From Candidatus Liptonbacteria bacterium (GTDB lineage: Bacteria > Patescibacteriota > Minisyncoccia > UBA6257 > 2-01-FULL-56-20), in the NCBI GenBank assembly GCA_016204335.1, contig JACQKU010000004.1:1-51137 (forward strand): a DNA stretch of 51,137 nt. The letters are read 5' to 3'. Position 1 is the first letter of the stretch; every line of letters begins with the position of its first letter. Shown here one piece after another: positions 1 through 5,509 of the stretch. Both the position numbers and the translations under genes were made by a program. The notes under the pieces were generated by a model. That model worked only from the letters and a program-made list of their open reading frames with translations, ran no database searches and was not told the DNA's origin.

Positions 1-9
1 ATTTACTAC

Positions 10-47
10 TTACTATTATATCTTACGATCGTAAGATATAATAGTAA
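10..47. repeat. Perfect 38-nt palindrome
   Basis: The 38 bases are identical to their own reverse complement, with CGATCG near the centre and AT-rich flanks. It lies just downstream of the stop of the minus-strand reductase gene. It could fold as a 19-bp hairpin in RNA and act as a 3' end, but no T-run follows it on the minus strand. It could also be a dimeric protein-binding site. The window edge hides its other neighbour. Confidence 0.8.
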
Positions 48-63
48 ACTGCGATTTTAGAAA

Positions 64-786
64 TTAGTACCCTGAGAATTCTTCCGTTTTGATATCGTCA
101 TCGTCCACGCCGGCGTTGTTCAGCGTTTTCCGCATAGCCGCGACCATCGCTTGCGGTCCCGCAGAATAATAGATGGACCCCTGCAAATCGCCGAGATATT
201 TTTTCAGCATTGTGTTGTCGATATATCCGCGCTCGCCCACCCACGAAAAATCTCCATCGGCTACATCGGTCATCGTCGGAATGAATTTGTAATTCTGGTT
301 TTTAAGTTCAAGGTTTTTGAGTTCCTGAAAAAATGCCGCGTCTTTTGGTTGGCGGTTTGAATAGAAAAGAAAAATCTTGTGCGACAACTTTTTTTGCGCC
401 GCCTCAACGACAATCGAACGCGCCGGCGTAATCCCGATGCCACCCATCAGAAATACGGCGGGCCGTGAGACATTGCTGTGGAGCGTGAAATCGCCGAACG
501 GCCCTTCAATCTGCGCTTCGGCTCCGGCGGGCAATGTTTTCAAAATTCGTTTGAACGCCGTATCGCGCATTCGCATCGCTACCGTCAATTCCGGCTCGCA
601 CGGCGCGCTCGCAATGGAAAAAGCGCGGTTGTTGCCCTCTGCATCGGTCTCCGCCGGATTCAAAAGCGTCATCTCGACAAACTGCCCCGCCTTGAATTCA
701 AATTCCGTGGGCTTTTCAAAATGAAACGCCATCGTGCCGTCGGCGATTTCTTCGCGCTTTATAAATTTTATTTTGTGAAAAGCCAT
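64..786 (-). CDS. FAD/NAD(P)-binding oxidoreductase, ferredoxin-reductase family
   Basis: A 240-residue single-polypeptide flavin reductase of the ferredoxin-NADP reductase superfamily. The FAD-binding beta-barrel fills about residues 1-100 and carries RAFSIASAP (R-x-x-S type isoalloxazine motif). The NAD(P)-binding Rossmann half follows, with GGIGITPARS near residue 115 and the family-typical acidic/aromatic end EEFSGY. No 2Fe-2S domain is present, so electrons must pass to a separate partner. It is the last gene of a tight minus-strand operon (thioredoxin-like, DsbB, reductase; gaps of 3 and 6 bp), which suggests a role in redox supply for envelope thiol chemistry or an associated respiratory branch. 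The electron acceptor cannot be read from sequence. The family call is firm, the specific role is not. Confidence 0.85.
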   Translation of the reverse strand: MAFHKIKFIKREEIADGTMAFHFEKPTEFEFKAGQFVEMTLLNPAETDAEGNNRAFSIASAPCEPELTVAMRMRDTAFKRILKTLPAGAEAQIEGPFGDFTLHSNVSRPAVFLMGGIGITPARSIVVEAAQKKLSHKIFLFYSNRQPKDAAFFQELKNLELKNQNYKFIPTMTDVADGDFSWVGERGYIDNTMLKKYLGDLQGSIYYSAGPQAMVAAMRKTLNNAGVDDDDIKTEEFSGY

Positions 787-792
787 CGCGGT

Positions 793-1338
793 TCACTCTC
801 GAACCTCTCTTTTCAGAAAAAGCGATAAAAGTATGATAAGCCCGAACGCAGTAAGCGCCATCGTTGGAATCGTGACGTATCCGTATTCGACAAAATAAAG
901 TATCTGGCAACTGACGCTGCCAGCCGGACAAAAGGCAAGCGACTCTCCGCCGAACTGGATATACGTATGGTAAAGAGCAATGAGAAATCCGATTCCGGAA
1001 AGCGCGAGCGCGTATTTCCTGACGCCAAAGTCCTTTTTGAGCAATGCAACGAATAAAATAACCGCCTGCGGATATAGAAAAATTCTCTGCCACCAGCATA
1101 AAACGCACGGCTCGAATCCGGCAATTTCAGAATAAAACAAACTGCTCGCGACGCCGGCGAATGAAATGATAAAAGAAAAAAGAATCGCGCGTTCCGCCAA
1201 AAAATCCGCGATGCGCCTTCCTTCTCTGCTTTGCCGGAAAGGGCTTACGAGAAAAATAATCAGAAATACTCCGAAAATTCCCCCGAGAAGCACGGTGAAC
1301 GACAGGACATCCGTGAAAGTTTGAACGAATGGCAACAT
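793..1338 (-). CDS. dsbB: DsbB-family disulfide bond formation membrane protein
   Basis: A 181-residue polytopic membrane protein. Four or more hydrophobic segments are visible (about residues 12-32, 50-68, 88-102, 112-128, 155-175). The first redox pair is Cys78-Val-Leu-Cys81 in the DsbB-typical context EPCVLCWWQR. The second pair is Cys137 and Cys144 in the following external loop, before QILYFVEYGYVTIPTMAL. In the family such proteins reoxidise a periplasmic or extracytoplasmic thioredoxin-fold oxidase and pass the electrons to quinone. The partner is probably the CPRC thioredoxin-like protein encoded 3 bp upstream in the same operon. All four expected cysteines are present, so the protein should be active. 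Confidence 0.9.
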   Translation of the reverse strand: MLPFVQTFTDVLSFTVLLGGIFGVFLIIFLVSPFRQSREGRRIADFLAERAILFSFIISFAGVASSLFYSEIAGFEPCVLCWWQRIFLYPQAVILFVALLKKDFGVRKYALALSGIGFLIALYHTYIQFGGESLAFCPAGSVSCQILYFVEYGYVTIPTMALTAFGLIILLSLFLKREVRE

Positions 1339-1341
1339 TGA

Positions 1342-1725
1342 TTATTGTTGAGGGAGCGCGCATCCGGTTTTTTCCGAAATGGTCGCGAACGGAATCTCGC
1401 CAGAAAGCCGTGAACCGTCTTTAAACACCCATGCTGGATAACCTCTAATGCCGTTCGCTATGCATACGGGGGTCTGTCCCGAGCCGCCGGGTAGAGAACA
1501 TTCGACATATGGAAGAAGCCGCGCCGAATTCCCGAACATCGCTTTTTGACTTTGGCAGCGCGGGCACCAGAACGCGCCGTAAAAAATCGCGCCGCTGTCT
1601 TTTATGCATTTTGCGAAATCGTCATATTTTCCAGGGGCAGCCGGCAAACTTCCCCAATACACGAATACGCCTATTATGGCCGCGACCGCGATAAAAATAT
1701 AGGTTCTCAATTTGAATTTCCTCAT
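1342..1725 (-). CDS. Membrane-anchored thioredoxin-like protein with CPRC site
   Basis: 127 residues. An N-terminal signal-anchor (about residues 8-26) is followed by a short thioredoxin-fold domain with the active site Cys54-Pro-Arg-Cys57 in FYGAFWCPRCQSQKAMFG, and a cis-proline-like region RGYPAWV near residue 97. The context around the CxxC resembles the thioredoxin domain of VKOR-thioredoxin fusion proteins, here paired with DsbB instead of VKOR. Other cysteines (40, 76, 88, 122) may form structural or relay disulfides. It is the first gene of the redox operon and probably the extracytoplasmic oxidant whose partner is the DsbB encoded immediately downstream. The fold assignment is strong; the direction (oxidase or isomerase) is inferred. 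Confidence 0.8.
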   Translation of the reverse strand: MRKFKLRTYIFIAVAAIIGVFVYWGSLPAAPGKYDDFAKCIKDSGAIFYGAFWCPRCQSQKAMFGNSARLLPYVECSLPGGSGQTPVCIANGIRGYPAWVFKDGSRLSGEIPFATISEKTGCALPQQ

Positions 1726-1872
1726 ATCTCGGTTGTGGGCAAATTTTTACTTTGCTTCTATTTTCATACGCCGAAATGAACAGGTTGAGTATAACAAAAA
1801 ACCGTGCTGTGTATAAGTCGGTGCATGCTGATTATCATTTGATATAATTACGGAATAATCGTCATACTGCCT

Positions 1873-2430
1873 ATGTTTCAAGGAAAAATCATACAGATTC
1901 CGGAACCTCCAATTGCCCGTCTCATGTTCGCAGATACCCGTTTCGCGGTACTTTGGCTTTTGATTCGCCTTTATGTCGGCTGGGAATGGCTTCAAGCCGG
2001 CTGGGGAAAACTGGGCAGCGCGGCGTGGGTCGGCGACAATGCCGGCGCCGGGGTGCAGAAATTTCTTGAGGGCGCGCTCCAAAAAACCGCGGGGGCGCAC
2101 CCGGATGTTTCCGGATGGTACGCGGGATTTATCAACGCCGTCGCCCTGCCAAATACCGTTTTTATTTCATACCTTGTCACCTACGGGGAAATTGCGGTGG
2201 GAATCGGGCTGATTCTCGGAATTTTCACCGGCATAGCGGCGTTTTTCGGAACGTTTATGAATTTGAATTACTTATTCGCGGGAACCGTGAGCGTCAATCC
2301 GTTTCTTCTTCTCCTGCAGTTATTTTTGATTCTAGCGTGGAGAACGGCGGGATGGTTTGGTTTGGACAGGTATGTATTGCCGATGCTCGGCACTCCATGG
2401 CAACCGGGAAAAATATTTGCGAAAGAGTAG
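1873..2430 (+). CDS. DoxX-family membrane protein
   Basis: A 185-residue integral membrane protein with about four hydrophobic helices and the N-terminal pattern FAVLWLLIRLYVGWEWLQAG typical of DoxX/thiosulfate:quinone oxidoreductase-like small membrane proteins. It is transcribed divergently from the redox operon; a TATAAT-like element lies at 1843-1848 but no good -35 box is visible. Members of the family work with quinone-linked oxidoreductases or thiol oxidation. The head-to-head position next to DsbB and the flavin reductase supports a shared envelope-redox role, but this is context only. Two strong hairpins follow the stop. Confidence 0.8.
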   Translation: MFQGKIIQIPEPPIARLMFADTRFAVLWLLIRLYVGWEWLQAGWGKLGSAAWVGDNAGAGVQKFLEGALQKTAGAHPDVSGWYAGFINAVALPNTVFISYLVTYGEIAVGIGLILGIFTGIAAFFGTFMNLNYLFAGTVSVNPFLLLLQLFLILAWRTAGWFGLDRYVLPMLGTPWQPGKIFAKE

Positions 2431-2441
2431 CTTAATCTGAA

Positions 2442-2460
2442 GCCCCGCCGTTGGCGGGGC
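2442..2460. terminator. GC-rich hairpin after the DoxX gene
   Basis: GCCCCGCC and GGCGGGGC pair around a 3-nt loop, 12 bases after the stop codon at 2430. No U-tract follows directly, so it may be a dispersed repeat (a similar CCCGCC/GGCGGG hairpin occurs near 13660) as much as a terminator. Confidence 0.5.
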
Positions 2461-2472
2461 AAGAACCCGTAA

Positions 2473-2505
2473 CGCAAAAACCCGCTTTTCAAGGCGGGTT
2501 TTGCG
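2473..2505. terminator. Bidirectional intrinsic terminator between the DoxX gene and tmRNA
   Basis: Arms CGCAAAAACCCGC and GCGGGTTTTGCG flank an 8-nt loop. The A- and T-rich outer arms give a U-tract-like end in both directions. It lies between the end of the plus-strand DoxX gene and the 3' end of the minus-strand tmRNA, 14 bases beyond the tmRNA discriminator base. Confidence 0.7.
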
Positions 2506-2518
2506 AACAGAGTTCCAG

Positions 2519-2864
2519 TGGAGATGGGCGGGTTGAACCGCCGTGTAAAGATTGAACCAATGAACCTTCTACGAGCGTAGCCCGCCGAAGCGGACAGGGT
2601 TTGCCTCGTTTGTTTTAACCGAGCACATAACGAAGCTTGTGTGTTTCGGCGAGTTCCCTTATATAAGACCGGCTTCTCGCTCAAGGAACCCGAGCGAACC
2701 GATCCTCCCTGCTTCGCTAAAAGCTTCGCAGGACGAGCCTGTTAGGCGTAAGCGAATGCGGGAGCTGCAACTTTTTGGTTGGCAGTTATGAAATTTTGTG
2801 AGTTTAACGAGTTCACACTCGGCTCGCCAATTCACGATTCATCTCTATCGAAACCGTCATCCCC
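2519..2864 (-). ncRNA. ssrA: tmRNA (transfer-messenger RNA)
   Basis: The minus strand starts GGGGATGACGGTTTCGA and ends GGTTCAACCCGCCCATCTCC plus a discriminator A. GGGGATG pairs with CATCTCC as acceptor stem, and a T-arm with loop TTCAACC is present. No CCA is encoded. The tag reading frame occupies 2742-2783 on the minus strand: GCC AAC CAA AAA GTT GCA and onward to TAA, giving the peptide ANQKVAAPAFAYA. Inside the body there are hairpins suitable for the pseudoknots, including one (about 2707-2732) that resembles a dispersed CTTCGC/GCGAAG repeat. Function: rescue of stalled ribosomes and tagging of the nascent peptide. The length of 346 nt is normal. Ends are set by the acceptor pairing and are good to one or two bases. 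Confidence 0.93.
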
Positions 2865-2972
2865 GAGACACAACTATAAGAGAAACCCGGCAAAAAAGCA
2901 AGTTTTGGCATACTGAAAATAGTTACACCCGCATTGAGCGAGCTGTAATCATTATTACGAAAATTGGAATTG

Positions 2973-3086
2973 CTATTTCTTCTTCATCGCCATCCCGCAA
3001 CACTTTCCGGCTTTGGAACCGCACCCTCCGCATCCCGAGCAGGAATAGCCCTTGCTCGCCTTTTTCACTGTTTTCTTTTTTCCCAT
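2973..3086 (-). CDS. 37-residue Cys- and Lys-rich microprotein
   Basis: A short minus-strand frame begins ATG GGA AAA AAG AAA and ends AAG AAA TAG. The product has a basic N-terminus (MGKKKTVKKASKGYS), a compact cysteine cluster CSGCGGCG at residues 16-23, a CC pair at 29-30, and a Lys-rich tail. Five cysteines spaced C-x2-C-x2-C then CC could bind a metal. The codons look ordinary and the frame has no shadowing gene on the other strand, which makes it more credible than random ORFs of this size. No Shine-Dalgarno sequence is visible. I do not recognise a named family. Expression is unproven. Confidence 0.5.
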   Translation of the reverse strand: MGKKKTVKKASKGYSCSGCGGCGSKAGKCCGMAMKKK

Positions 3087-3222
3087 AGTTTTATTTCGAT
3101 TAACATTGTTTTCCGACCTTTTACTTTTTTATTATACCACCCGTGTCAAGTGCTTCCGCTTCTGTTTTTGCAAAAATGCGGTTGTCCTTGACCAGTGGCG
3201 CTGTTCGGAAACTTTGCTTAAT

Positions 3223-3319
3223 GTCATTGCAAGCGAGCAGGGCGAGCGCGCAATCTTTAAAAATACCCTGAGATTGCTTCGCTTTCGCCGAGCCAGACGC
3301 GACTTCGGCTCGCAATGAC
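3223..3319. repeat. Dispersed GTCATTGC...GCAATGAC repeat, copy 1
   Basis: It begins GTCATTGCAAGCGAGC and ends CGGCTCGCAATGAC, with internal AGATTGCTTCGC and TTCGCCGAGC segments shared with the copies at 5419-5502 and 18132-18193. It sits in the leader region just upstream of infC. This sequence type (CATTGCGAGG...CAATGAC) is known as a dispersed palindromic repeat in many unrelated bacterial genomes. Confidence 0.8.
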
Positions 3320-3356
3320 GAGTACTGGTTGACGAAAGTGCCGACTATACAGTATT

Positions 3357-3902
3357 ATGGACAAACGAAAAGGTGAAGTTTCGGTTCCACGAGCCATTAT
3401 TAGACCAAAAACCAACAATCAAATAACCGCGCCGGAACTCCGGGTTATCGGAGTAGAGGGCGAGAATCTCGGCGTGCTGTCGCTCGCGCAGGCGCTTGCC
3501 CTGGTCAGGCCCGGAGAAGGGATTGATTTGATTGAGATAGCGCCTGGCGCCAAACCGCCGGTAGCGCGGCTGATGAGCTTTGATAAATACCGCTATCTGC
3601 AGGAAAAGCTGGAAAAGAAGGCGAGGAGAGCGCAAAAAACAGCCGGAATAAAACAAATCCAGATAAGCGCGCGTGCCGCTCAAAACGACCTTATGATAAA
3701 AGTCCGGCAGCTCGAAAAATTTTTGGGCGAAGGTCACCGTGTGGAAATTATGCTTCGGTTGCGGGGGCGTGAACGGTTCGATAAAGGAAGAGCGCATCAA
3801 AAGCTGAAGGAATTCCTTCAAATGATAACGACCGAATATAAAATGTTGGCCGAACCGAAATTCGGCGGACGGGGCATGATGACCCACATAGCAAAAAAAT
3901 GA
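3357..3902 (+). CDS. infC: Translation initiation factor IF-3
   Basis: 181 residues with both IF-3 domains. The N-terminal domain (to about residue 80) includes APELRVIGVEGENLGVLS and PVARLMSFDKYRYLQEK, the lysine-rich linker follows, and the C-terminal domain has KQIQISARAAQNDLMIKVRQ, FLGEGHRVEIMLRLRGRE. IF-3 binds the 30S subunit, prevents premature 50S joining and proofreads the start codon. First gene of infC-rpmI-rplT, the conserved order in bacteria. The start is ATG rather than the AUU/AUC used by many infC genes, so the usual IF-3 start-codon feedback may be absent. A TATACA box at 3346-3351 ends only five bases before the start, so the transcript may be leaderless. Confidence 0.95.
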   Translation: MDKRKGEVSVPRAIIRPKTNNQITAPELRVIGVEGENLGVLSLAQALALVRPGEGIDLIEIAPGAKPPVARLMSFDKYRYLQEKLEKKARRAQKTAGIKQIQISARAAQNDLMIKVRQLEKFLGEGHRVEIMLRLRGRERFDKGRAHQKLKEFLQMITTEYKMLAEPKFGGRGMMTHIAKK

Positions 3903-4087
3903 AAAAGAGTTTATCAAATCGGATAAAAATCACACGGACCGGAAAGCTTACGCGGAGGTCAATGGCCGTAAATCATTTCCGCACCAGGAAATCCACCGCC
4001 AATATCCGCCAAAAAAAGAAACAGAGAGGGCTGAATTATCCAAGAAAAGAACTTTTGAGTTATCTCGCTTCCGGATTGCTTAAATAA
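3899..4087 (+). CDS. rpmI: Ribosomal protein bL35
   Basis: 62 residues, highly basic, with the L35 pattern of an N-terminal ITRTGKLTRRSM segment and NHFRTRKSTANIRQKKKQR. Its ATG overlaps the infC stop by four bases (ATGA), which couples translation. It binds 23S rRNA in the large subunit. Somewhat divergent from the usual KTKRSAAKRF start but position and composition are decisive. Confidence 0.88.
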   Translation: MKKSLSNRIKITRTGKLTRRSMAVNHFRTRKSTANIRQKKKQRGLNYPRKELLSYLASGLLK

Positions 4088-4098
4088 TTTTAAAAATC

Positions 4099-4237
4099 CA
4101 TGCCCGGTAGTGAAAATTCGACTGCTTTACTGTATAATCAAATAAAACAGTCGCAAAATACCCCTTTAATGCAACGCGAAAAATCAAAAGGTTAAAATTA
4201 TTACTAAAACTTAGTCGAATTTCTACTGCCGGGCATG
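4099..4237. repeat. 139-nt inverted-repeat element A, overlapping the rplT start
   Basis: The left arm (4099-4122) and the reverse complement of the right arm (4214-4237) agree at 21 of 24 positions; the core is CAGTRRAAATTCGAC. The two arms differ at a fixed place: the left reads AGTGAA, the right-complement AGTAGA. The right arm contains the rplT start codon (ATG at 4235-4237). Copies of the same design occur at 4572-4629 and 29279-29401. A long-range RNA hairpin here would bury the rplT start. This also makes up most of the rpmI-rplT spacer. Confidence 0.8.
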
Positions 4238-4582
4238 CCAAGAGTAAAACGAGGAAAAATCGCCCACAAGAAACGGGAACGCCTTCTTAAACATACCAAA
4301 GGTTTCCGCTGGGGCAGAAAATCGAAAGAACGCGCCGCCAAAGAAGCGCTTCTGCACGCCCTGCCGCGGATGTTTCGCGGCCGCAAAGAAAAAAAGCGGG
4401 TATTCCGCCGGCTTTGGAACGTGAAAATAAACGCCGCGAGCCGCGCAAACGATATGAGTTACAGCCGTCTGATTCCCGCGCTAAAAAGTAAGAATATTCT
4501 GCTCGACAGAAAAATCCTTGCCGACCTAGCGGAGCACGAACCGGCGGTGTTTGCAAAAATCGTGGAGTTTGCCAGGCAGTAG
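4235..4582 (+). CDS. rplT: Ribosomal protein bL20
   Basis: 115 residues of usual length. The N-terminus MPRVKRGKIAHKKRERLLK and the downstream WGRKSKERAAKEALLHALPRMFRGRKEKKRVFRRLW, SRLIPALKSKNILLDRKILADLA are diagnostic of L20 (quoted here in parts). It binds 23S rRNA early in 50S assembly. In several bacteria L20 represses its own operon by binding a leader structure. Here the start codon lies in the right arm of a 139-nt inverted repeat and the stop codon (TAG at 4580-4582) lies in the left arm of another, so hairpin control of translation or termination is possible but unproven. Confidence 0.96.
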   Translation: MPRVKRGKIAHKKRERLLKHTKGFRWGRKSKERAAKEALLHALPRMFRGRKEKKRVFRRLWNVKINAASRANDMSYSRLIPALKSKNILLDRKILADLAEHEPAVFAKIVEFARQ

Positions 4583-4629
4583 AACTGCGACTGCAACAGA
4601 AAACGATGAGTCGCAGTTTCACTGCCTGG
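4572..4629. repeat. 58-nt inverted-repeat element B at the rplT stop
   Basis: Arms CCAGGCAGTAGAACTGCGACT (left; quoted to its 20th base is identical in type to element A) and its imperfect complement ending CACTGCCTGG surround a 16-nt loop. The AGTAGA/AGTGAA asymmetry is reversed relative to elements A and C, so B lies in the opposite orientation. It contains the rplT stop codon and probably forms the 3' end of the operon transcript. Confidence 0.75.
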
Positions 4630-4663
4630 TTTGTGAAGACGTAAAACCGGCGGACAATCGAAT

Positions 4664-4945
4664 TTACCCTGCGATTTTAGCTCCTTCTTTTTCAAGCAGG
4701 GCTCTTTTTTTATCTGCGCCCCGGTTATAGCCGCCCAATTTCCCGCCGGACCGGATAACGCGGTGGCAGGGAATTTTCGGGTCAAAATTCTTTTTCAAAA
4801 TATTCCCTACGGCGCGATATGCCTTCGGTCTGCCGGCCCGGCGCGCAACTTCTTTGTAAGTAAAAACTTTTCCTTTCGGTATCAACCTCGCAACTGACAG
4901 AACCTTATTTCGAAAACTCTTATTTCCGCGTAAGTCAGCGTACAT
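4664..4945 (-). CDS. Methylated-DNA-protein cysteine methyltransferase domain protein
   Basis: 93 residues from this start (105 if the upstream in-frame ATG at 4981 is used). It is the C-terminal MGMT/Ogt DNA-binding domain alone: FTYKEVARRAGRPKAYRAVG (helix-turn-helix region), then the active-site IPCHRVIRSGGKLGGY. The PCHRV cysteine is present, so it is an alkyl-accepting methyltransferase and not the alkyltransferase-like type with Trp in that place. It removes alkyl groups from O6-alkylguanine in a one-shot reaction. The start at 4945 overlaps the Nudix stop by 11 bases. Last gene of the minus-strand repair run. Confidence 0.85.
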   Translation of the reverse strand: MYADLRGNKSFRNKVLSVARLIPKGKVFTYKEVARRAGRPKAYRAVGNILKKNFDPKIPCHRVIRSGGKLGGYNRGADKKRALLEKEGAKIAG

Positions 4946-5396
4946 GTCCGCGTCGTTCCGCGCTTCGAAGAATGGTGTCATAAGCTTGTTTTAAAATTTT
5001 CTGGTTTGCGCGGTACCTGTGTAGAATCCGCATCGCTTCCGGATATAAAAACCACGCGTATCCCTGATGTTCCGATGAAACTTTAACAAATGGCGTTCTC
5101 GTTTCGGCAAGATAGAAAATCACGATTTTGAAAACCGGCTGGCCCGCGTGCCTGAAAAAATACTTTTGGTACGCCTTGAAATTCTGGTTCATCCGCAAAT
5201 CCCCTTCGCCAAGTCCGGTTTCTTCCTTTGTTTCGCGGAACGCGGCGCGAAGCGATTTTTCCTCCGACTCGATTTTCCCTTTCGGAAAATTCCAGTAATT
5301 GTGTCCGTGGTACAGAATCAAAAATTTCGGCCCTTCGACGGTGCGGCGATACACGATGAATCCAGCCGATATTTCTTTTCTTGGTTTTTTTTCCAT
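4935..5396 (-). CDS. Nudix hydrolase, Ap4A-hydrolase-like
   Basis: 153 residues. The Nudix box is complete: GKIESEEKSLRAAFRE followed by TKEETGL, matching G-x5-E-x7-R-E-x2-E-E-x-G. Residues before it (KFLILYHGHNYWNFPKGKIE) resemble bis(5'-nucleosyl)-tetraphosphatases. The frame is open for 61 more codons upstream, but those translate the dispersed repeat at 5419-5502, so the ATG at 5394-5396 (MEKKPRKEISAGFIVYRR) is the likely start. It probably hydrolyses dinucleoside polyphosphates or oxidised nucleotides. Its stop overlaps the MGMT gene. Confidence 0.88.
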   Translation of the reverse strand: MEKKPRKEISAGFIVYRRTVEGPKFLILYHGHNYWNFPKGKIESEEKSLRAAFRETKEETGLGEGDLRMNQNFKAYQKYFFRHAGQPVFKIVIFYLAETRTPFVKVSSEHQGYAWFLYPEAMRILHRYRANQKILKQAYDTILRSAERRGHVR

Positions 5397-5418
5397 TATT
5401 ATTTGATTATACCTTACC

Positions 5419-5502
5419 GTCATTGCGAGGAGCAAAGCGACGAAGCAATCCAGAGATTGCCGCGCTTTCGCCGAGTCTGACTCGGCTTCGGCTCGCAATG
5501 AC
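5419..5502. repeat. Dispersed GTCATTGCGAG...CTCGCAATGAC repeat, copy 2
   Basis: Terminal inverted arms GTCATTGCGAG and CTCGCAATGAC enclose GAAGCAATCCAGAGATTGCC and a CCGAGTCTGACTCGG hairpin. It lies between polX and the Nudix gene. On the minus strand it is open in the Nudix frame and would wrongly extend that protein. Confidence 0.85.
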
Positions 5503-5509
5503 GAAATTT

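Noticed and set aside
2442-2460. CCCGCC/GGCGGG hairpins as a CRISPR-like array.
   Set aside because: Isolated copies at distant sites, no regular spacing.
4214-4230. AATTTCTACTGCC in the inverted-repeat arms resembles the Cas12a crRNA repeat (AATTTCTACT).
   Set aside because: No spacer-repeat array, no cas genes, and the match is part of a hairpin arm that recurs without spacers.
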